Under the pieces are notes generated by a model that was given only the letters and a program-made list of their open reading frames with translations, was not told where the DNA came from and made no database searches. Below, in pieces: positions 45,044-53,993 of a DNA stretch of 64,000 bases. The stretch is from assembly GCF_000230715.2 (NCBI RefSeq), contig NC_019792.1, positions 2,914,001 through 2,978,000 of the forward strand, read 5' to 3'. Numbering within the stretch: the stretch's first letter is position 1; the number at the start of each line of letters is the position of its first letter. Made by a program: the position numbers and the translations under genes. This DNA is from Natronobacterium gregoryi SP2. GTDB taxonomy: Archaea > Halobacteriota > Halobacteria > Halobacteriales > Natrialbaceae.

Positions 45044-46132
45044 TCACAGGCCGGGTAGTGGAATCCACCAACCGTGGCCGGCCAGCAACGCCAGAATCGA
45101 GAGGCCGACCGAACTCGAGGCGATGGCCGCACCCGAACAGCCGACGATCGCCCGCCGGAAGTGGCGTGCGGTCGTCTCTCCACAGCCGGGGGCGACGACG
45201 AATTCGGCGACGGTGTCGCCGGCCGTGATCGTCGGTTCGCTACCGGTATCTGACCCGCTTGCGACGCCGACGACCGTCACTTCCGTGTCTGTTCGGAGTG
45301 ACTCCTCGTAGTAGATTCGATTCCCGTCGGTTGGATCGAGATCGGTCGACTCGAGGAGATGTGTCGCAAGAGGATCGGACGGCCGGGAGTCGTCAGGAAC
45401 GGGTTCCGACGCCGTCCGCTCGAGTCGGAGCTGGGCTCTGTCCGGATCGATATCGACCTGTCCGGTCTCGTCGCGAACGGCAAAGGACGTCCGTCGTTCC
45501 TTGAGGAGAGACGTCTGGTCGACTAGCGCCGAGCCGAGCGTCGGGGCTCTTGCCGGAGTCGACCCGAACTGGTCGTCCTCGCGTTCCTGGAGTCGGCCGT
45601 CGGTCTCGTCGATCACTTGCGTCGCCGAGAGCCGGTAACAGACCGCGTCGTCGCCGGTTACGGGTGCCTCGAGTGGTTCCTCGAGCGGGACGACGGTTCC
45701 CGATACCTGCACCGGACCGGACGTGACATCTCTCGCGTCGGTCGGTGTACTGCGCCGGAACGTGACGTACGACCGGAGGTTCGTCACGACACCACCGAGG
45801 AAGTAGAACCCGGCACCGACCAGTAAGCCGGCGACGCCGAAAGCCACGACGACGGTTCGGTTGCGCCCGAACGGGTTGGCCGGTCCGATCGGGTACTGGC
45901 CGACGGCGAACGGGACCCACACGGCGAGCACTGCGAGGAACAGCAACGTGGCGTACAGTCGGGTACTCAGGTGGATGCGCCGGTCGACCCAGGCCATTCC
46001 CGTTCGGGCGTCGTCGTTCCAGACTGCCAGTCCGACGACGACGAGCCAGACGTGGAGAAGCAACACGAGGGCGACGGCGTCGAACCCCGTGACGAGTACA
46101 GCCGGCTGTAGCGGTGGTGCTGTGGCGTCCAT
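45044..46132 (-). CDS. GIDE-domain membrane protein (MUL1-like)
   Basis: A 362-residue membrane protein. Three N-terminal helices (LVLLLHVWLVVVGLAVW, LYATLLFLAVLAVWVPFAV, VVVAFGVAGLLVGAGFYFL) are followed by a soluble GIDE-like domain (about 120-300): VQVSGTVVPLEEPLEAPVTGDDAVCYRL, RRTSFAVRDETGQVDIDP, YEESLRTDTEVTVVGVA. A C-terminal helix closes the protein. This layout is that of the eukaryotic mitochondrial ubiquitin ligase MUL1 without its RING finger; prokaryotic relatives have no proven function. It may act at the membrane through the GIDE domain. Confidence 0.78.
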   Translation of the reverse strand: MDATAPPLQPAVLVTGFDAVALVLLLHVWLVVVGLAVWNDDARTGMAWVDRRIHLSTRLYATLLFLAVLAVWVPFAVGQYPIGPANPFGRNRTVVVAFGVAGLLVGAGFYFLGGVVTNLRSYVTFRRSTPTDARDVTSGPVQVSGTVVPLEEPLEAPVTGDDAVCYRLSATQVIDETDGRLQEREDDQFGSTPARAPTLGSALVDQTSLLKERRTSFAVRDETGQVDIDPDRAQLRLERTASEPVPDDSRPSDPLATHLLESTDLDPTDGNRIYYEESLRTDTEVTVVGVASGSDTGSEPTITAGDTVAEFVVAPGCGETTARHFRRAIVGCSGAAIASSSVGLSILALLAGHGWWIPLPGL

Positions 46133-46156
46133 AGAATATCGGTGATCGCCGACCGA

Positions 46157-46540
46157 TCAGACGACCTGTGTTTCGTACTCCTCGGCCGTCAGTAGCTCCT
46201 CGAGTTCGTCCGTATCGTCGGCGTCGATCTCGAGCATCCAGCCGTCGCCGAACGGGTCTTCGTTGACGAGTTCGGGCGCGTCGAACACGTCTTCGTTGAC
46301 TGCGGTGACCTCGCCGCTGACGGGTGCATAGAGATCCGAAACTGCCTTGATCGATTCGATGACACCGAACTCGTCGTCCTGGCTTAGCTCGTCGCCCTCG
46401 TCGGGGAGTTCGACGAAGACGACGTCACCGAGTTCGTCCTGTGCGAAGTCGGAGATGCCGACGCGGACGATGCCGTCGGTCTCTGCTGCCCACTCGTGCG
46501 ATTCCATGTACCGTCGGTCCGCGGGAATGTCGAAGCTCAT
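46157..46540 (-). CDS. gcvH: Glycine cleavage system H protein
   Basis: Lipoyl carrier that moves the aminomethyl group between the P and T proteins of the glycine cleavage complex. The 127 residues contain the lipoyl-attachment region with Lys in [20 protein letters not shown] and the usual start ([34 protein letters not shown]). Its ATG overlaps the last base of the gcvT stop (TAATG), so the pair is coupled. The P-protein genes are not in the window. Confidence 0.97.
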   Translation of the reverse strand: MSFDIPADRRYMESHEWAAETDGIVRVGISDFAQDELGDVVFVELPDEGDELSQDDEFGVIESIKAVSDLYAPVSGEVTAVNEDVFDAPELVNEDPFGDGWMLEIDADDTDELEELLTAEEYETQVV

Positions 46541-47637
46541 TATGCTGTGTCGATGAACGGTGTGGTTTCAACTCTTGCCTTTTTCGACCGACCACGGACG
46601 ACGACTTGCAGGGTCGTCCCGGGATCGGCGTACTCGACTGGCACGTAGGCGAAGCCGATCGCCCGTTCGAGCGTCGGACTCATCGTGCCGCTGGTGACCG
46701 TCCCGATTACGCGGTCGTCGGTGTTCGTCACGTCGTAGCCGTGTCGTGGAACGCCACGATCGATCAACTGGAACCCGATCAGTTCCTCTTCGACGCCCTC
46801 TTCCTCGACCGCCGCGAGGGCGTCGCGGCCGACGAACTCAGTCTCGAGATCGACCGTGAATCCGATTCCGGCCTCGTAGGGCGTCCGAGGATTGTCTTCG
46901 GGATCGAAGTCCTGGCCCGAAAGCAAGAGGCCGGCCTCGAGTCGGAGCGTATCACGGGAGCCGAGGCCGCAGGGCTGGCAGTCGAGAGCCGACCAGATGC
47001 GTTCGGCTTCCTCCCAGGGAACGATCAGTTCGAACCCGTCCTCGCCCGTATACCCCGTCCGTGCCGTCCAGCAGTCGACTCCGTCGATCGTCGCGTACTG
47101 GGCGTTGAATCGTCCGATGTCGGTGACCGACTCCGCGGTCACGTCGTCGACGAGAGCGGCTGCGTTCGGTCCCTGGACCGCGAACATCGCGTACTCGTCG
47201 GTCCGGTTGTCGACGGTCGCCTCGAGGTCGAGGTCGTTGCGGTAGTCGATCCAGCGTTCGTGTGTCTCCTCGTCGGTACCGGCGTTCGGGATGAAGAGAT
47301 AGGTTGCGTCCCCAGTTTCGTCGGGAAGCCGGTAAATGACGGTGTCGTCGATGACGATACCATCTTCGTCGGTGATCGCAGCGTACTGGGAGTCGCCGAC
47401 CTCGAGGCTGCTCACGTCGTTGGTGGTGAGCCGTTGCATCAGCGTCGTCGCGTCCGGCCCAGTGACGTGAATCTGGCCCATGTGGGAGACGTCGAAGATG
47501 CCGACGTCTTCCCGGACGGCCTCGTGTTCGGTCTGAATCGAGTCGAACTCGACTGGCATGTCCCAGCCGCCAAACTCCGTAAACTTCGCTCCACGTTCGT
47601 CGTGGATCCCACGTAACGGCGGCGTCTGAAGCGGCAT
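46540..47637 (-). CDS. gcvT: Glycine cleavage system T protein (aminomethyltransferase)
   Basis: Transfers the methylene group from lipoyl-GcvH to tetrahydrofolate, releasing ammonia. From the Met at 47637 it has 365 residues, starting [20 protein letters not shown] as in the family. Further landmarks are [18 protein letters not shown], the folate-site Asp/Asn region ([16 protein letters not shown]), [12 protein letters not shown] and the C-terminal barrel [21 protein letters not shown]. The frame extends 18 codons upstream without similarity. First gene of the gcvT-gcvH operon. Confidence 0.97.
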   Translation of the reverse strand: MPLQTPPLRGIHDERGAKFTEFGGWDMPVEFDSIQTEHEAVREDVGIFDVSHMGQIHVTGPDATTLMQRLTTNDVSSLEVGDSQYAAITDEDGIVIDDTVIYRLPDETGDATYLFIPNAGTDEETHERWIDYRNDLDLEATVDNRTDEYAMFAVQGPNAAALVDDVTAESVTDIGRFNAQYATIDGVDCWTARTGYTGEDGFELIVPWEEAERIWSALDCQPCGLGSRDTLRLEAGLLLSGQDFDPEDNPRTPYEAGIGFTVDLETEFVGRDALAAVEEEGVEEELIGFQLIDRGVPRHGYDVTNTDDRVIGTVTSGTMSPTLERAIGFAYVPVEYADPGTTLQVVVRGRSKKARVETTPFIDTA

Positions 47638-47735
47638 ACCTGAGACGACATTCCGGGGGTAGTAATGTCTTTCCGTCGGCCGGGTCGGCATGCCGGTCGC
47701 GAGACGACGAGCGTGGGGTCGACCGCGAGGCGGGG

Positions 47736-49724
47736 CTACCGGCCGCGCTCCTCGAGGGTGGCCACGTACTCGCCGGAGCCGTCGTTTGCGTGGATCTGGA
47801 AGCGCAACTGTTCGTCACCGGAGAGGTCGACGGTAATCTCCTCGTCGCTCCCGGACCCGGTGCTCGACTCGTCGTAAGACCAGCGGGACGGCGAACTCCC
47901 GTCGAGAGTCAGGTAGAGATCGAAGGCGGCGTCTGCTGGCCCCTCGAGGGTGATCGTCGCCGAGCACGGATCGGCCGTCCGTAGCGAGTAGGTGTAGCTG
48001 TCGGTACCGCCCCACCAGCCGCCGGAGAGGGAGCCGTCGGCCCGTGCGGTGACGGTCTCGTCGCCACACTCGCTGGAGTCGTCTTCGTCGTCCTGGTCTT
48101 CGTCCTCGTCGTTCCGATCGTCGTCCTCGCCGCCGGTTTCGTCGATGATCTCGGCCGGACTCATCTCCTCGCCGTCGAGTTCGACCCACGTGACGTCGGG
48201 TTCGTCGAGTTCGATAGCGGTGACCGCACCGTCGACTCGGAAGGCGTCACCGTGACCGCCGCCCGTGGTCCCGCCCCCGGTCCACGTGCCGTCGTCGTTC
48301 TCTTCGGCGAAATCCTCGGCGCTGAAGGTACCGCCCTCGATGCTGCCACCGGAGGGGCTCTCGTACGGTGCGTCCGCGAACTCGAGGGGGCCGTCGGCCG
48401 TGAACTCGTAGCTCGCGAGGCTGGCGTCGGAGTCGGTGACGAACGCGAGGAGGTGGTCGTCGCCAGTCTCGTCGTTGTCGGGTTCGTCCGGTTCCTCCGG
48501 TTCGTAGCCGTCCGGAACCGTGTTCACGGCGGCATCGGCGTCGACGCGGCCATAGCCCTGGGTGCGCGAAGAGAGGCCGACGTCGGTCGCGGTCTGTCGG
48601 AGATGCTCTCGTAGTGATTCGTTGCCCAGTCCCGGGTACGCCGACAGCACCAGCCCGGCGACGCCGGCCACGACCGGTGCCGCCATCGACGTCCCGGAGG
48701 CACGGGTATAGCGATCACCGAGCGTCGACGAGATGACTTGCGTTCCCGGCGCTGCCAGTTCGATCTCGGAACCGCGGTTGGAGAACGAGGCCAGCCGATC
48801 GTGCGAGTCGAGCGCCGCCACTGCGATCACGGAGTCGTAGACCGCCGGGTAGACGACGCTTCCGCCGGCGTTACCCGCCGCCGCGACGAGCAGACAACCC
48901 TGATCGTAGGCGTACTGGCAGGCGTTTCGAAGCGTCTGCCAGTGACTCGAGCTACCCAGCGAGAGGTTGATGATATCGACACCCTGATCGGCCGACCACT
49001 GGATCGCGTCGGCGATGTCGGCAAGCGACCCGCGGCCGCTCTCGTCGAGCGCGCGAGCACTCAGCATCGAACAGTTCGAGACGCCGGCGTGGCCCGTCCC
49101 GTTGCCCGTCCCGCCGACGGCGATTCCCGAGACGATCGTGCCGTGGTCCTCGCTGCTGCTGACGGGGGAGGGATCGCTGCCGCGACCGACGAACACGTCG
49201 CCGATGCGGTCGTCGACGTTCTCCGCGAGGTTCTCGTGGTCGTAGGCGGTCCCGGTATCGACGATCGAGATGGTCACGTCCTGGTCGCCGAGCGTCTCCG
49301 CCCAGGCGTCCCCGCAGTTGACCTGCTGGGGAGCGTGCTGGGAACTGTAGTAGGGATCGTTGGGCGTGGCCAGTGCCTCGAGCGTCGCGTTCTCCTCGAC
49401 GTACTCGATCTGGTCGATCGAGTCGAGAGCGTCGGTGATCCGTTCTGTCGCCTCTTCGGGGACGCTCGAGGGCAGTTCTACCGTGGCGTAGTGGATCGTC
49501 TCGTTGCTGTGGACGACGCGACCGTCGCCCGGCAGTGACGACTGGACCGTTCGTTCGACGTCGGGGACATCCGGCGAGACGCCGATGAGCAGTTCGGTCG
49601 CTTGCGACCCCGACCCGTCGGAGTCGGCAGCCGTGACACCACTCGAGCCGAAGAACGCACCGAGCGCGCCGGCGGCTTTGAGCACGGATCGTCGGTCGGG
49701 TGTGGGGGTGCCGTCTGATGGCAT
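47736..49724 (-). CDS. Halolysin-type subtilase with C-terminal PPC domain
   Basis: Secreted protease of 662 residues. It has a Tat signal (PDRRSVLKAAGALGAFFG), an I9 propeptide (about 45-125), and an S8 catalytic domain with triad Asp in SIVDTGTAYDH, His in EDHGTIVSG, Ser in GTSMAAPV and oxyanion Asn in AAAGNAGG. After the protease come an Asp-rich linker, an unassigned beta-rich region (about 425-530), a second acidic linker (about 530-560) and a PPC-like domain (SLSGGWWGGTDSYTYSL to the end). The usual HGTHVAGT reads HGTIVSGI, so the second His is lost but the catalytic one kept. The start is the ATG before a strong Tat motif. Confidence 0.93.
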   Translation of the reverse strand: MPSDGTPTPDRRSVLKAAGALGAFFGSSGVTAADSDGSGSQATELLIGVSPDVPDVERTVQSSLPGDGRVVHSNETIHYATVELPSSVPEEATERITDALDSIDQIEYVEENATLEALATPNDPYYSSQHAPQQVNCGDAWAETLGDQDVTISIVDTGTAYDHENLAENVDDRIGDVFVGRGSDPSPVSSSEDHGTIVSGIAVGGTGNGTGHAGVSNCSMLSARALDESGRGSLADIADAIQWSADQGVDIINLSLGSSSHWQTLRNACQYAYDQGCLLVAAAGNAGGSVVYPAVYDSVIAVAALDSHDRLASFSNRGSEIELAAPGTQVISSTLGDRYTRASGTSMAAPVVAGVAGLVLSAYPGLGNESLREHLRQTATDVGLSSRTQGYGRVDADAAVNTVPDGYEPEEPDEPDNDETGDDHLLAFVTDSDASLASYEFTADGPLEFADAPYESPSGGSIEGGTFSAEDFAEENDDGTWTGGGTTGGGHGDAFRVDGAVTAIELDEPDVTWVELDGEEMSPAEIIDETGGEDDDRNDEDEDQDDEDDSSECGDETVTARADGSLSGGWWGGTDSYTYSLRTADPCSATITLEGPADAAFDLYLTLDGSSPSRWSYDESSTGSGSDEEITVDLSGDEQLRFQIHANDGSGEYVATLEERGR

Positions 49725-49860
49725 GTAGTTACAGCCACGTCCGACTGAATTTATTAAAATCTTTCCCAACTTTGAATAATTTATCCGTGAAATATACTGT
49801 TTTACCTGTTGTTTGTGGTATAATTCGAATATAAAAGAGAAACACGTACAGGCCACGGTT
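49725..49860 (-). promoter_or_regulatory. AT-rich promoter region of the halolysin gene
   Basis: Strikingly AT-rich for this genome. On the minus strand TTTTAATAAATT about 30 bases before the ATG is the likely TATA box. The low GC could be a regulatory bend or a remnant of foreign DNA. Confidence 0.5.
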
Positions 49861-49975
49861 GAAGTGACAAACTCGTTCGCGTAAACCGACCGATCGTTTT
49901 CGATAGCGGGCGGCGAAGACGGATGCGCGAGCGCGTTCCGCTACACCTATGACTGGCCCTTGGCTATCGGCTTGC

Positions 49976-50440
49976 ATGTTCGACCGCGTCCGGGCCCATC
50001 TCGCGCCCGACCGGCACACTGAACCGGCAGTAGGGCTGTTCGTCGACGGGCCGAACGTCCTCAGAGACGAGTTCGACGTCGACCTGGACGACCTTCGCGA
50101 GGTCGCAGGCGACCTCGGACGTGTCGGCGTCATCCGACTCTACCTCGACGAGCACGCGACACCGGGGCTGATCCAGGCTGCCGAGGCCCGCGGTTTCGAG
50201 GTGGTCGTCACGAGCGGCGACGTCGACGTCAAACTCGCCGTCGACGCGACCGCTCTCGCTTGCGAGGAGACTATCGACCGACTCGCGATCGCCTCCCGGG
50301 ACACCGACTTCAAGCCCGTCCTCGAGTACGCCGGCACTACTGGTCTCGAGACGGTCGCAATCGCGCCGGGATCGTACGGTCGATCCGACGCCCTTCGGAA
50401 CGCGGCCGACGAGGCCGTGACGGTCGACACCGACAACTGA
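49976..50440 (+). CDS. NYN-domain (PIN-like) nuclease family protein
   Basis: Probable RNase of the NYN/TIGR00288 family, 154 residues. Acidic residues expected at the metal site are in VGLFVDGPNVL, GDVDVKLAVDA and ASRDTDFKPVLEYA, in the order usual for the fold. The family is widespread in euryarchaea, but its RNA targets are unknown to me. I chose the ATG at 49976; an in-frame ATG nine codons earlier is possible. Its TGA stop is the first three bases of a GATACGG hairpin element. Confidence 0.87.
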   Translation: MFDRVRAHLAPDRHTEPAVGLFVDGPNVLRDEFDVDLDDLREVAGDLGRVGVIRLYLDEHATPGLIQAAEARGFEVVVTSGDVDVKLAVDATALACEETIDRLAIASRDTDFKPVLEYAGTTGLETVAIAPGSYGRSDALRNAADEAVTVDTDN

Positions 50441-50525
50441 TACGATTTGCTGTCCGTCAGTTCCGGCGTGACCGCGAACTCCTGGGGTCGCGCCGGGACA
50501 TCGGGACAGCATTCCGTCTGATACT
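50438..50525 (+). repeat. GATACGG palindromic element abutting the NYN stop
   Basis: Begins TGATACGATTTGCTGTCC, with the NYN stop codon as its first three bases, and ends GGGACAGCATTCCGTCTG then ATAC. Inner stem CCGGCGTGACC/GGTCGCGCCGG. It is the best-preserved copy, close to those at 18594 and 31519. Confidence 0.88.
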
Positions 50526-50684
50526 GTCGGAGAAAACGACGTGACGATCGGTCGCTCTGTTGGGGCCGTCACCGGGGGAGACGGCCGCGAATCCGCGACC
50601 GACTTCGTATTGGCTTCTGTCCGACAGTATGAAGACCGCGCCACGCAGTCGAGTCTTTATACCTGTTCCTGTCGTTGTACGAGT

Positions 50685-51443
50685 ATGGAGCGGGTCTCAC
50701 ACCACGGCCGGGAGACGGCCTACGAAACCGTCGACGGGGGTGACGGTTCGACGATCTGTCTCGTCCACGGAACCGGTGGCAACCGCGATCTCTGGCAGAA
50801 ACAGCACGCACTCGCAACCGACCGACCGCTGGTCACACTCGATCTCAGCGGCCACGGCGACTCCGACGACATCGACGCCAGTCCCGGCTACGCGACGTTC
50901 TCCGCGTACGTCGACGACGTCCTCGCCGTCGCCGAAGCGACCGACTCTCGGGTGCTGGTCGGGGGTTCGATGGGCGGTGCAGTCGTCCTTCACCTCCTCC
51001 TCGAGCGGTCGTTTCGCCCCGACGCAGTCGTCTTGACGGGGACCGGCGCACGGCTGGGCGTCCTCGAGGACCTGCTCGCGTGGCTCGAGAACAACTTCGA
51101 CCGCGCGGTCGAGTTTCTCCACGCCCAGGACCGGTTCTTCCACGATACCGACCGCGACGTCGTGGCGCTGTCGAAAGAAGCGATGTACGACGCCGGCCAG
51201 GAGGTAACCAGCCGGGACTTCCACAGCTGTCACGGGTTCGACGTTCGGGAACGTCTGTCCGAGATCGACGTTCCCGTCCTGGTCGTCTACGGCGAGTACG
51301 ATCGGCTGACGCCGCCGTGGTTCCACGAATATCTGGCCGACGAGATTCCAGATACCGACCTCGTCGAGATCGAGGACGCCGCTCAGCGAGCGATGCTCGA
51401 GCGACCGGAGCCGTTCAACGAGGCCGTGCGGTCGTTCCTCTAG
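50685..51443 (+). CDS. Alpha/beta hydrolase fold protein lacking the usual catalytic His
   Basis: A 252-residue cytoplasmic alpha/beta hydrolase. Oxyanion region VHGTGGNRDLW, nucleophile elbow GGSMGG, acid residue in VVYGEYDRLTPP. Where relatives have a GHxxxxE-type catalytic His near the end, this protein reads EDAAQRAMLERPE, with Gln (codon CAG) in the His position. The rest is well conserved, so loss of activity or a changed mechanism is likely. The start is the ATG giving the MERVSHHGRETAYE N-terminus; the longer frame crosses the hairpin spacer. Its TAG stop lies in the left CTAG of an 88-bp element. Confidence 0.85.
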   Translation: MERVSHHGRETAYETVDGGDGSTICLVHGTGGNRDLWQKQHALATDRPLVTLDLSGHGDSDDIDASPGYATFSAYVDDVLAVAEATDSRVLVGGSMGGAVVLHLLLERSFRPDAVVLTGTGARLGVLEDLLAWLENNFDRAVEFLHAQDRFFHDTDRDVVALSKEAMYDAGQEVTSRDFHSCHGFDVRERLSEIDVPVLVVYGEYDRLTPPWFHEYLADEIPDTDLVEIEDAAQRAMLERPEPFNEAVRSFL

Positions 51444-51527
51444 TGCTTTGGCAAGCCTGAACAGATGAGTGAAACCGAATGCAGTCGTCTGGGTTCACGC
51501 ATCAGTTGACGCTTGGCGGAGTACTAG
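51440..51527 (+). repeat. 88-bp CTAG-bounded palindromic element (B2) filling a convergent gap
   Basis: Exactly 88 bases from CTAG to CTAG and nearly identical, in opposite orientation, to the element at 12227. The left CTAG contains the TAG stop of the hydrolase gene, and the right CTAG contains (on the minus strand) the TAG stop of panB. The element therefore occupies the whole intergenic space. Confidence 0.92.
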
Positions 51528-52336
51528 TAGAACTCCTCGAGGTCTGTCTCTTCGTGGCTGTGCTCTTCAGCCGGAAAACGTCCCGACTCGACGGCCGAGA
51601 CGTACTCTTCGACGGCGTTTTCCATCTCCTCGCGCACCGAGCCGAACTGCTTGGAAAACGACGGCGACCACTCGCTCAGACCCACTGCGTCGTCGACCAC
51701 GAGCACCTGTCCGTCACAGTCGGGGCCGGCACCGATCCCGATCGTCGGAACGTCGATCGCGTCAGTTACCTCGGCCGCGACGTTCGACGGAACGTGTTCC
51801 AAGACGAGCGAGAACGCGCCGGCCTCCTCGTGGGCCCGCGCGAGTTCGAGAATGCGTTCGGCGGCGTCCTGGTCGGTCCCCTGGCGCGGGTAGCCACCGT
51901 ACTGGTTGACGTGCTGGGGCGTCAACCCGAGGTGAGCCATCACGGGAATGCCGAGCTGGACCATCTTTTCGGTAAGTTCGACAGTGTGAGGCCCGCTCTC
52001 GAGTTTGACTGCTTCGGCACCTTCTTCTTTCAGCATCCGGCCGGCGTTCTCGAGGCTGTCTGTCTCGTCGACGCCAAAAGAGAGGAAAGGCATGTCGGCG
52101 ACGACCAGTGCGTCCTCGGTCGCTCGAGAGACGGCACCGACGTGACGAGCCACATCGTCGACGGTGACCGGGAGCGTCGTCTCGTAGCCAAGCGACGTGT
52201 TACCGACACTGTCACCGACGAGGATGACGTCGACGTCAGCGTCGTCGACGATTCCCGCCGTCGGCGCGTCGTATGCCGTCAGCATCGTGATCGGTTCCTC
52301 CCCCGTCTTCGCTTTCAGATCCCGGACGGTAGGCAT
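51524..52336 (-). CDS. panB: 3-methyl-2-oxobutanoate hydroxymethyltransferase
   Basis: First committed step toward pantoate and coenzyme A: adds a hydroxymethyl group from methylene-tetrahydrofolate to ketoisovalerate. At 270 residues it is normal for PanB. Motifs: TMLTAYDAPTAGIVDDADVDVILVGDSVG (metal-binding Asp), KLESGPHTVE, PVMAHLGLTPQHVNQYGGY, and IGIGAGPDCDGQVLVVDDAVGL near the end. Archaea that have PanB usually pair it with PanE and pantoate kinase, not seen here. Its TAG stop lies in a CTAG element border. Confidence 0.96.
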   Translation of the reverse strand: MPTVRDLKAKTGEEPITMLTAYDAPTAGIVDDADVDVILVGDSVGNTSLGYETTLPVTVDDVARHVGAVSRATEDALVVADMPFLSFGVDETDSLENAGRMLKEEGAEAVKLESGPHTVELTEKMVQLGIPVMAHLGLTPQHVNQYGGYPRQGTDQDAAERILELARAHEEAGAFSLVLEHVPSNVAAEVTDAIDVPTIGIGAGPDCDGQVLVVDDAVGLSEWSPSFSKQFGSVREEMENAVEEYVSAVESGRFPAEEHSHEETDLEEFY

Positions 52337-52431
52337 AGTTCGTCGTTAGTCTCCGACAATTAAACATCACTGTTCTCGAGCCGAACGCGAAACCCGCGGC
52401 GCTTAAGACGACCCGGTCGGGATTGTCAGGC

Positions 52432-52671
52432 GTGCCAGAGCCCGTCGAAACGGCCGACCCCGAGGGCGTCGACTACGGATGGGTGATGCAAGTCACGTTC
52501 GTGCTGACGATCCTCGTCGGCGCACCGATCGTCGCTCTCCTGTCGATCCCCGTCGAACTCACCACCTGGGTCGAGCGAGCCGAGTTTGCGGTCCGCGTCG
52601 GTGCCGCCGTCTGGCTAGCAACCGGAATCGCAGTGTTCGCGTACGCGAAACGCAAACAGCCCGACGAGTGA
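52432..52671 (+). CDS. Small two-helix membrane protein (DUF5822-like)
   Basis: A 79-residue membrane protein. After MPEPVETADPEGVDYGWV come two helices (VTFVLTILVGAPIVALLSI and VRVGAAVWLATGIAVFAYA) and a short basic-acidic tail (KRKQPDE). I prefer the GTG at 52432 to the TTG three codons earlier. The pattern matches a conserved small haloarchaeal protein family (DUF5822, recalled from memory). Convergent with the HAD gene, almost touching it (stop to stop). Confidence 0.72.
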   Translation: MPEPVETADPEGVDYGWVMQVTFVLTILVGAPIVALLSIPVELTTWVERAEFAVRVGAAVWLATGIAVFAYAKRKQPDE

Positions 52672-53190
52672 CTACACGTACTCGAAGGCCGTCCCCGCTC
52701 GCCGCGCCGTCAACTCGTCGCGGTCCGAATCACCGATGAAGACCGCTGCTCCGGGGTCGACCCCGAGCGCCCACACCGTCTCGAGCAACGGCTCCGGATC
52801 TGGTTTTCTGGTCTCGACTGTGTCCCGACCGACGACGACATCGACCGGGTCGGCCAGCCCGTGTTCCTCGAGGGCGATCCGGCAGGCCGCCTCGCAGTTG
52901 AGCGAGCAGACCCCGACCGGGACCGTCCGCTCGAGCAACTCGTCGGCGTGGGCCAGTCGGGGCGCGGTCTCGGCCCCCGTACGTTCGTGGTCGGCGATCG
53001 TCGACTCGACTGCCGCCTGGAGGCCGGCCTCGTCGGCGTAGCCGAGCAGGTCCCACAGGCTCCGACTCGGTGGCTCGACACCCGCACGCTCGTACACCTC
53101 GAGCACGTCGTCGGTGACGACGGGCCAATCGACATCCAGATCGACCAGCGTTCCGTCGAGGTCGTAGACGACGGCCTCGTACTCGTTCAT
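52672..53190 (-). CDS. HAD-superfamily hydrolase (phosphoglycolate phosphatase-like)
   Basis: Cytoplasmic phosphatase of 172 residues. HAD motif I is DLDGTLVDLD with the two catalytic Asp, motif II VCSLNCEAA, motif III Lys in ETRKPDPEP and motif IV FIGDSDRDELTA. A small helical cap (about 15-70) places it in subfamily IA, close to phosphoglycolate phosphatases and beta-phosphoglucomutases. The substrate is undetermined. The frame extends much further upstream but crosses a hairpin element and the next gene; the ATG at 53190 gives the normal length. Confidence 0.85.
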   Translation of the reverse strand: MNEYEAVVYDLDGTLVDLDVDWPVVTDDVLEVYERAGVEPPSRSLWDLLGYADEAGLQAAVESTIADHERTGAETAPRLAHADELLERTVPVGVCSLNCEAACRIALEEHGLADPVDVVVGRDTVETRKPDPEPLLETVWALGVDPGAAVFIGDSDRDELTARRAGTAFEYV

Positions 53191-53235
53191 GCCGTCCGAT
53201 ACGGACGGCGAGAGAATAGAAACTTCGATCGCTCT

Positions 53236-53318
53236 CGGACGGATTACTGTCCCGGTCCTCCGGTCCAACCGCTTCGGAGCGCGGTTGCACCAGCAACGAC
53301 GTATAGGGAGCCGTCTCA
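53236..53318 (-). repeat. GATACGG-type palindromic element abutting the bat stop
   Basis: On the minus strand it starts with the TGA of the bat-like gene followed by GACGGCTCCC. A stem GGTGCAACCGC/GCGGTTGGACC follows, and it ends GGGACAGTAATCCGTC. Its core resembles the element after scpA, with about eight extra bases. Confidence 0.65.
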
Positions 53319-53993
53319 GTCTGTCGCCACCTCGCCGGCCGCCCCCTCGAGTTGCTCGCTCGCGAGGACGCGGTTGGCGCGTCGGAGCCGTTCTGACAGT
53401 GCCTGATGAGAGATATCGAGCTCGTTCGCCAGTTCTTCGAGCGAGATTGCGCGTGGCACGTCGTAGTAGCCCCGGCGGTAGGCCTCGGCGATCGCTTCCT
53501 GCTGGGGTTCGGTGAGCGCGGCCGTCGTCTCGAGGCCGTCTTCGCCGCCAGCCTCGACCATTCGCCTGACGTCGACTCGGACGTCTTCCCCTTCGATCTC
53601 GGAGACGGCCTCGGACAGTTCCTCGCGAAGCGGGAAGAGCAGGCGAAGCGTCCACCGGTCGTCGACCACCCACGCGCCAAGTACTGTCCCACCGTTGGCG
53701 TAGACGGCTCGACAGACGGAATCGACCGACTCGCCGTAGCGAAGTCGGTAGAGTCGCTCCGTCCGATCGGTGTTCTCGAGCAACTGCCGGTACTGTTCGA
53801 CCGTCGGGTCCGTCTCTAACGTCGCCTCGAGGTCGTTCGGGGCGACGTTCGAGAACCAGACGAGCGGCGTCGTCCGCGCCGGTCCCTCGGCGACGACGCT
53901 CTCGACGCGGACCTCTAGCCCTGGAAGTCGCCGGAACGTTGCTGCGAGTGCGAACTCGTCGGTCGGGAGCGTGAGTTCGGCGACCGTCGTCAT
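53316..53993 (-). CDS. Bat-like HTH_10 transcriptional regulator
   Basis: A 225-residue regulator without sensor domains. The first 150 residues form the Bat-specific beta domain (ELTLPTDEFALAATFRRLPGLEVRVESVV), and the C-terminal HTH_10 reads LTEPQQEAIAEAYRRGYYDVPR ... SLEELANELDISHQALSERLRRANRVL. This short type is common in haloarchaea; targets are unknown. The preceding 33-codon ORF overlaps its start by ATGA, so it is probably translated together with it. A hairpin element starts at its stop. Confidence 0.9.
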   Translation of the reverse strand: MTTVAELTLPTDEFALAATFRRLPGLEVRVESVVAEGPARTTPLVWFSNVAPNDLEATLETDPTVEQYRQLLENTDRTERLYRLRYGESVDSVCRAVYANGGTVLGAWVVDDRWTLRLLFPLREELSEAVSEIEGEDVRVDVRRMVEAGGEDGLETTAALTEPQQEAIAEAYRRGYYDVPRAISLEELANELDISHQALSERLRRANRVLASEQLEGAAGEVATD

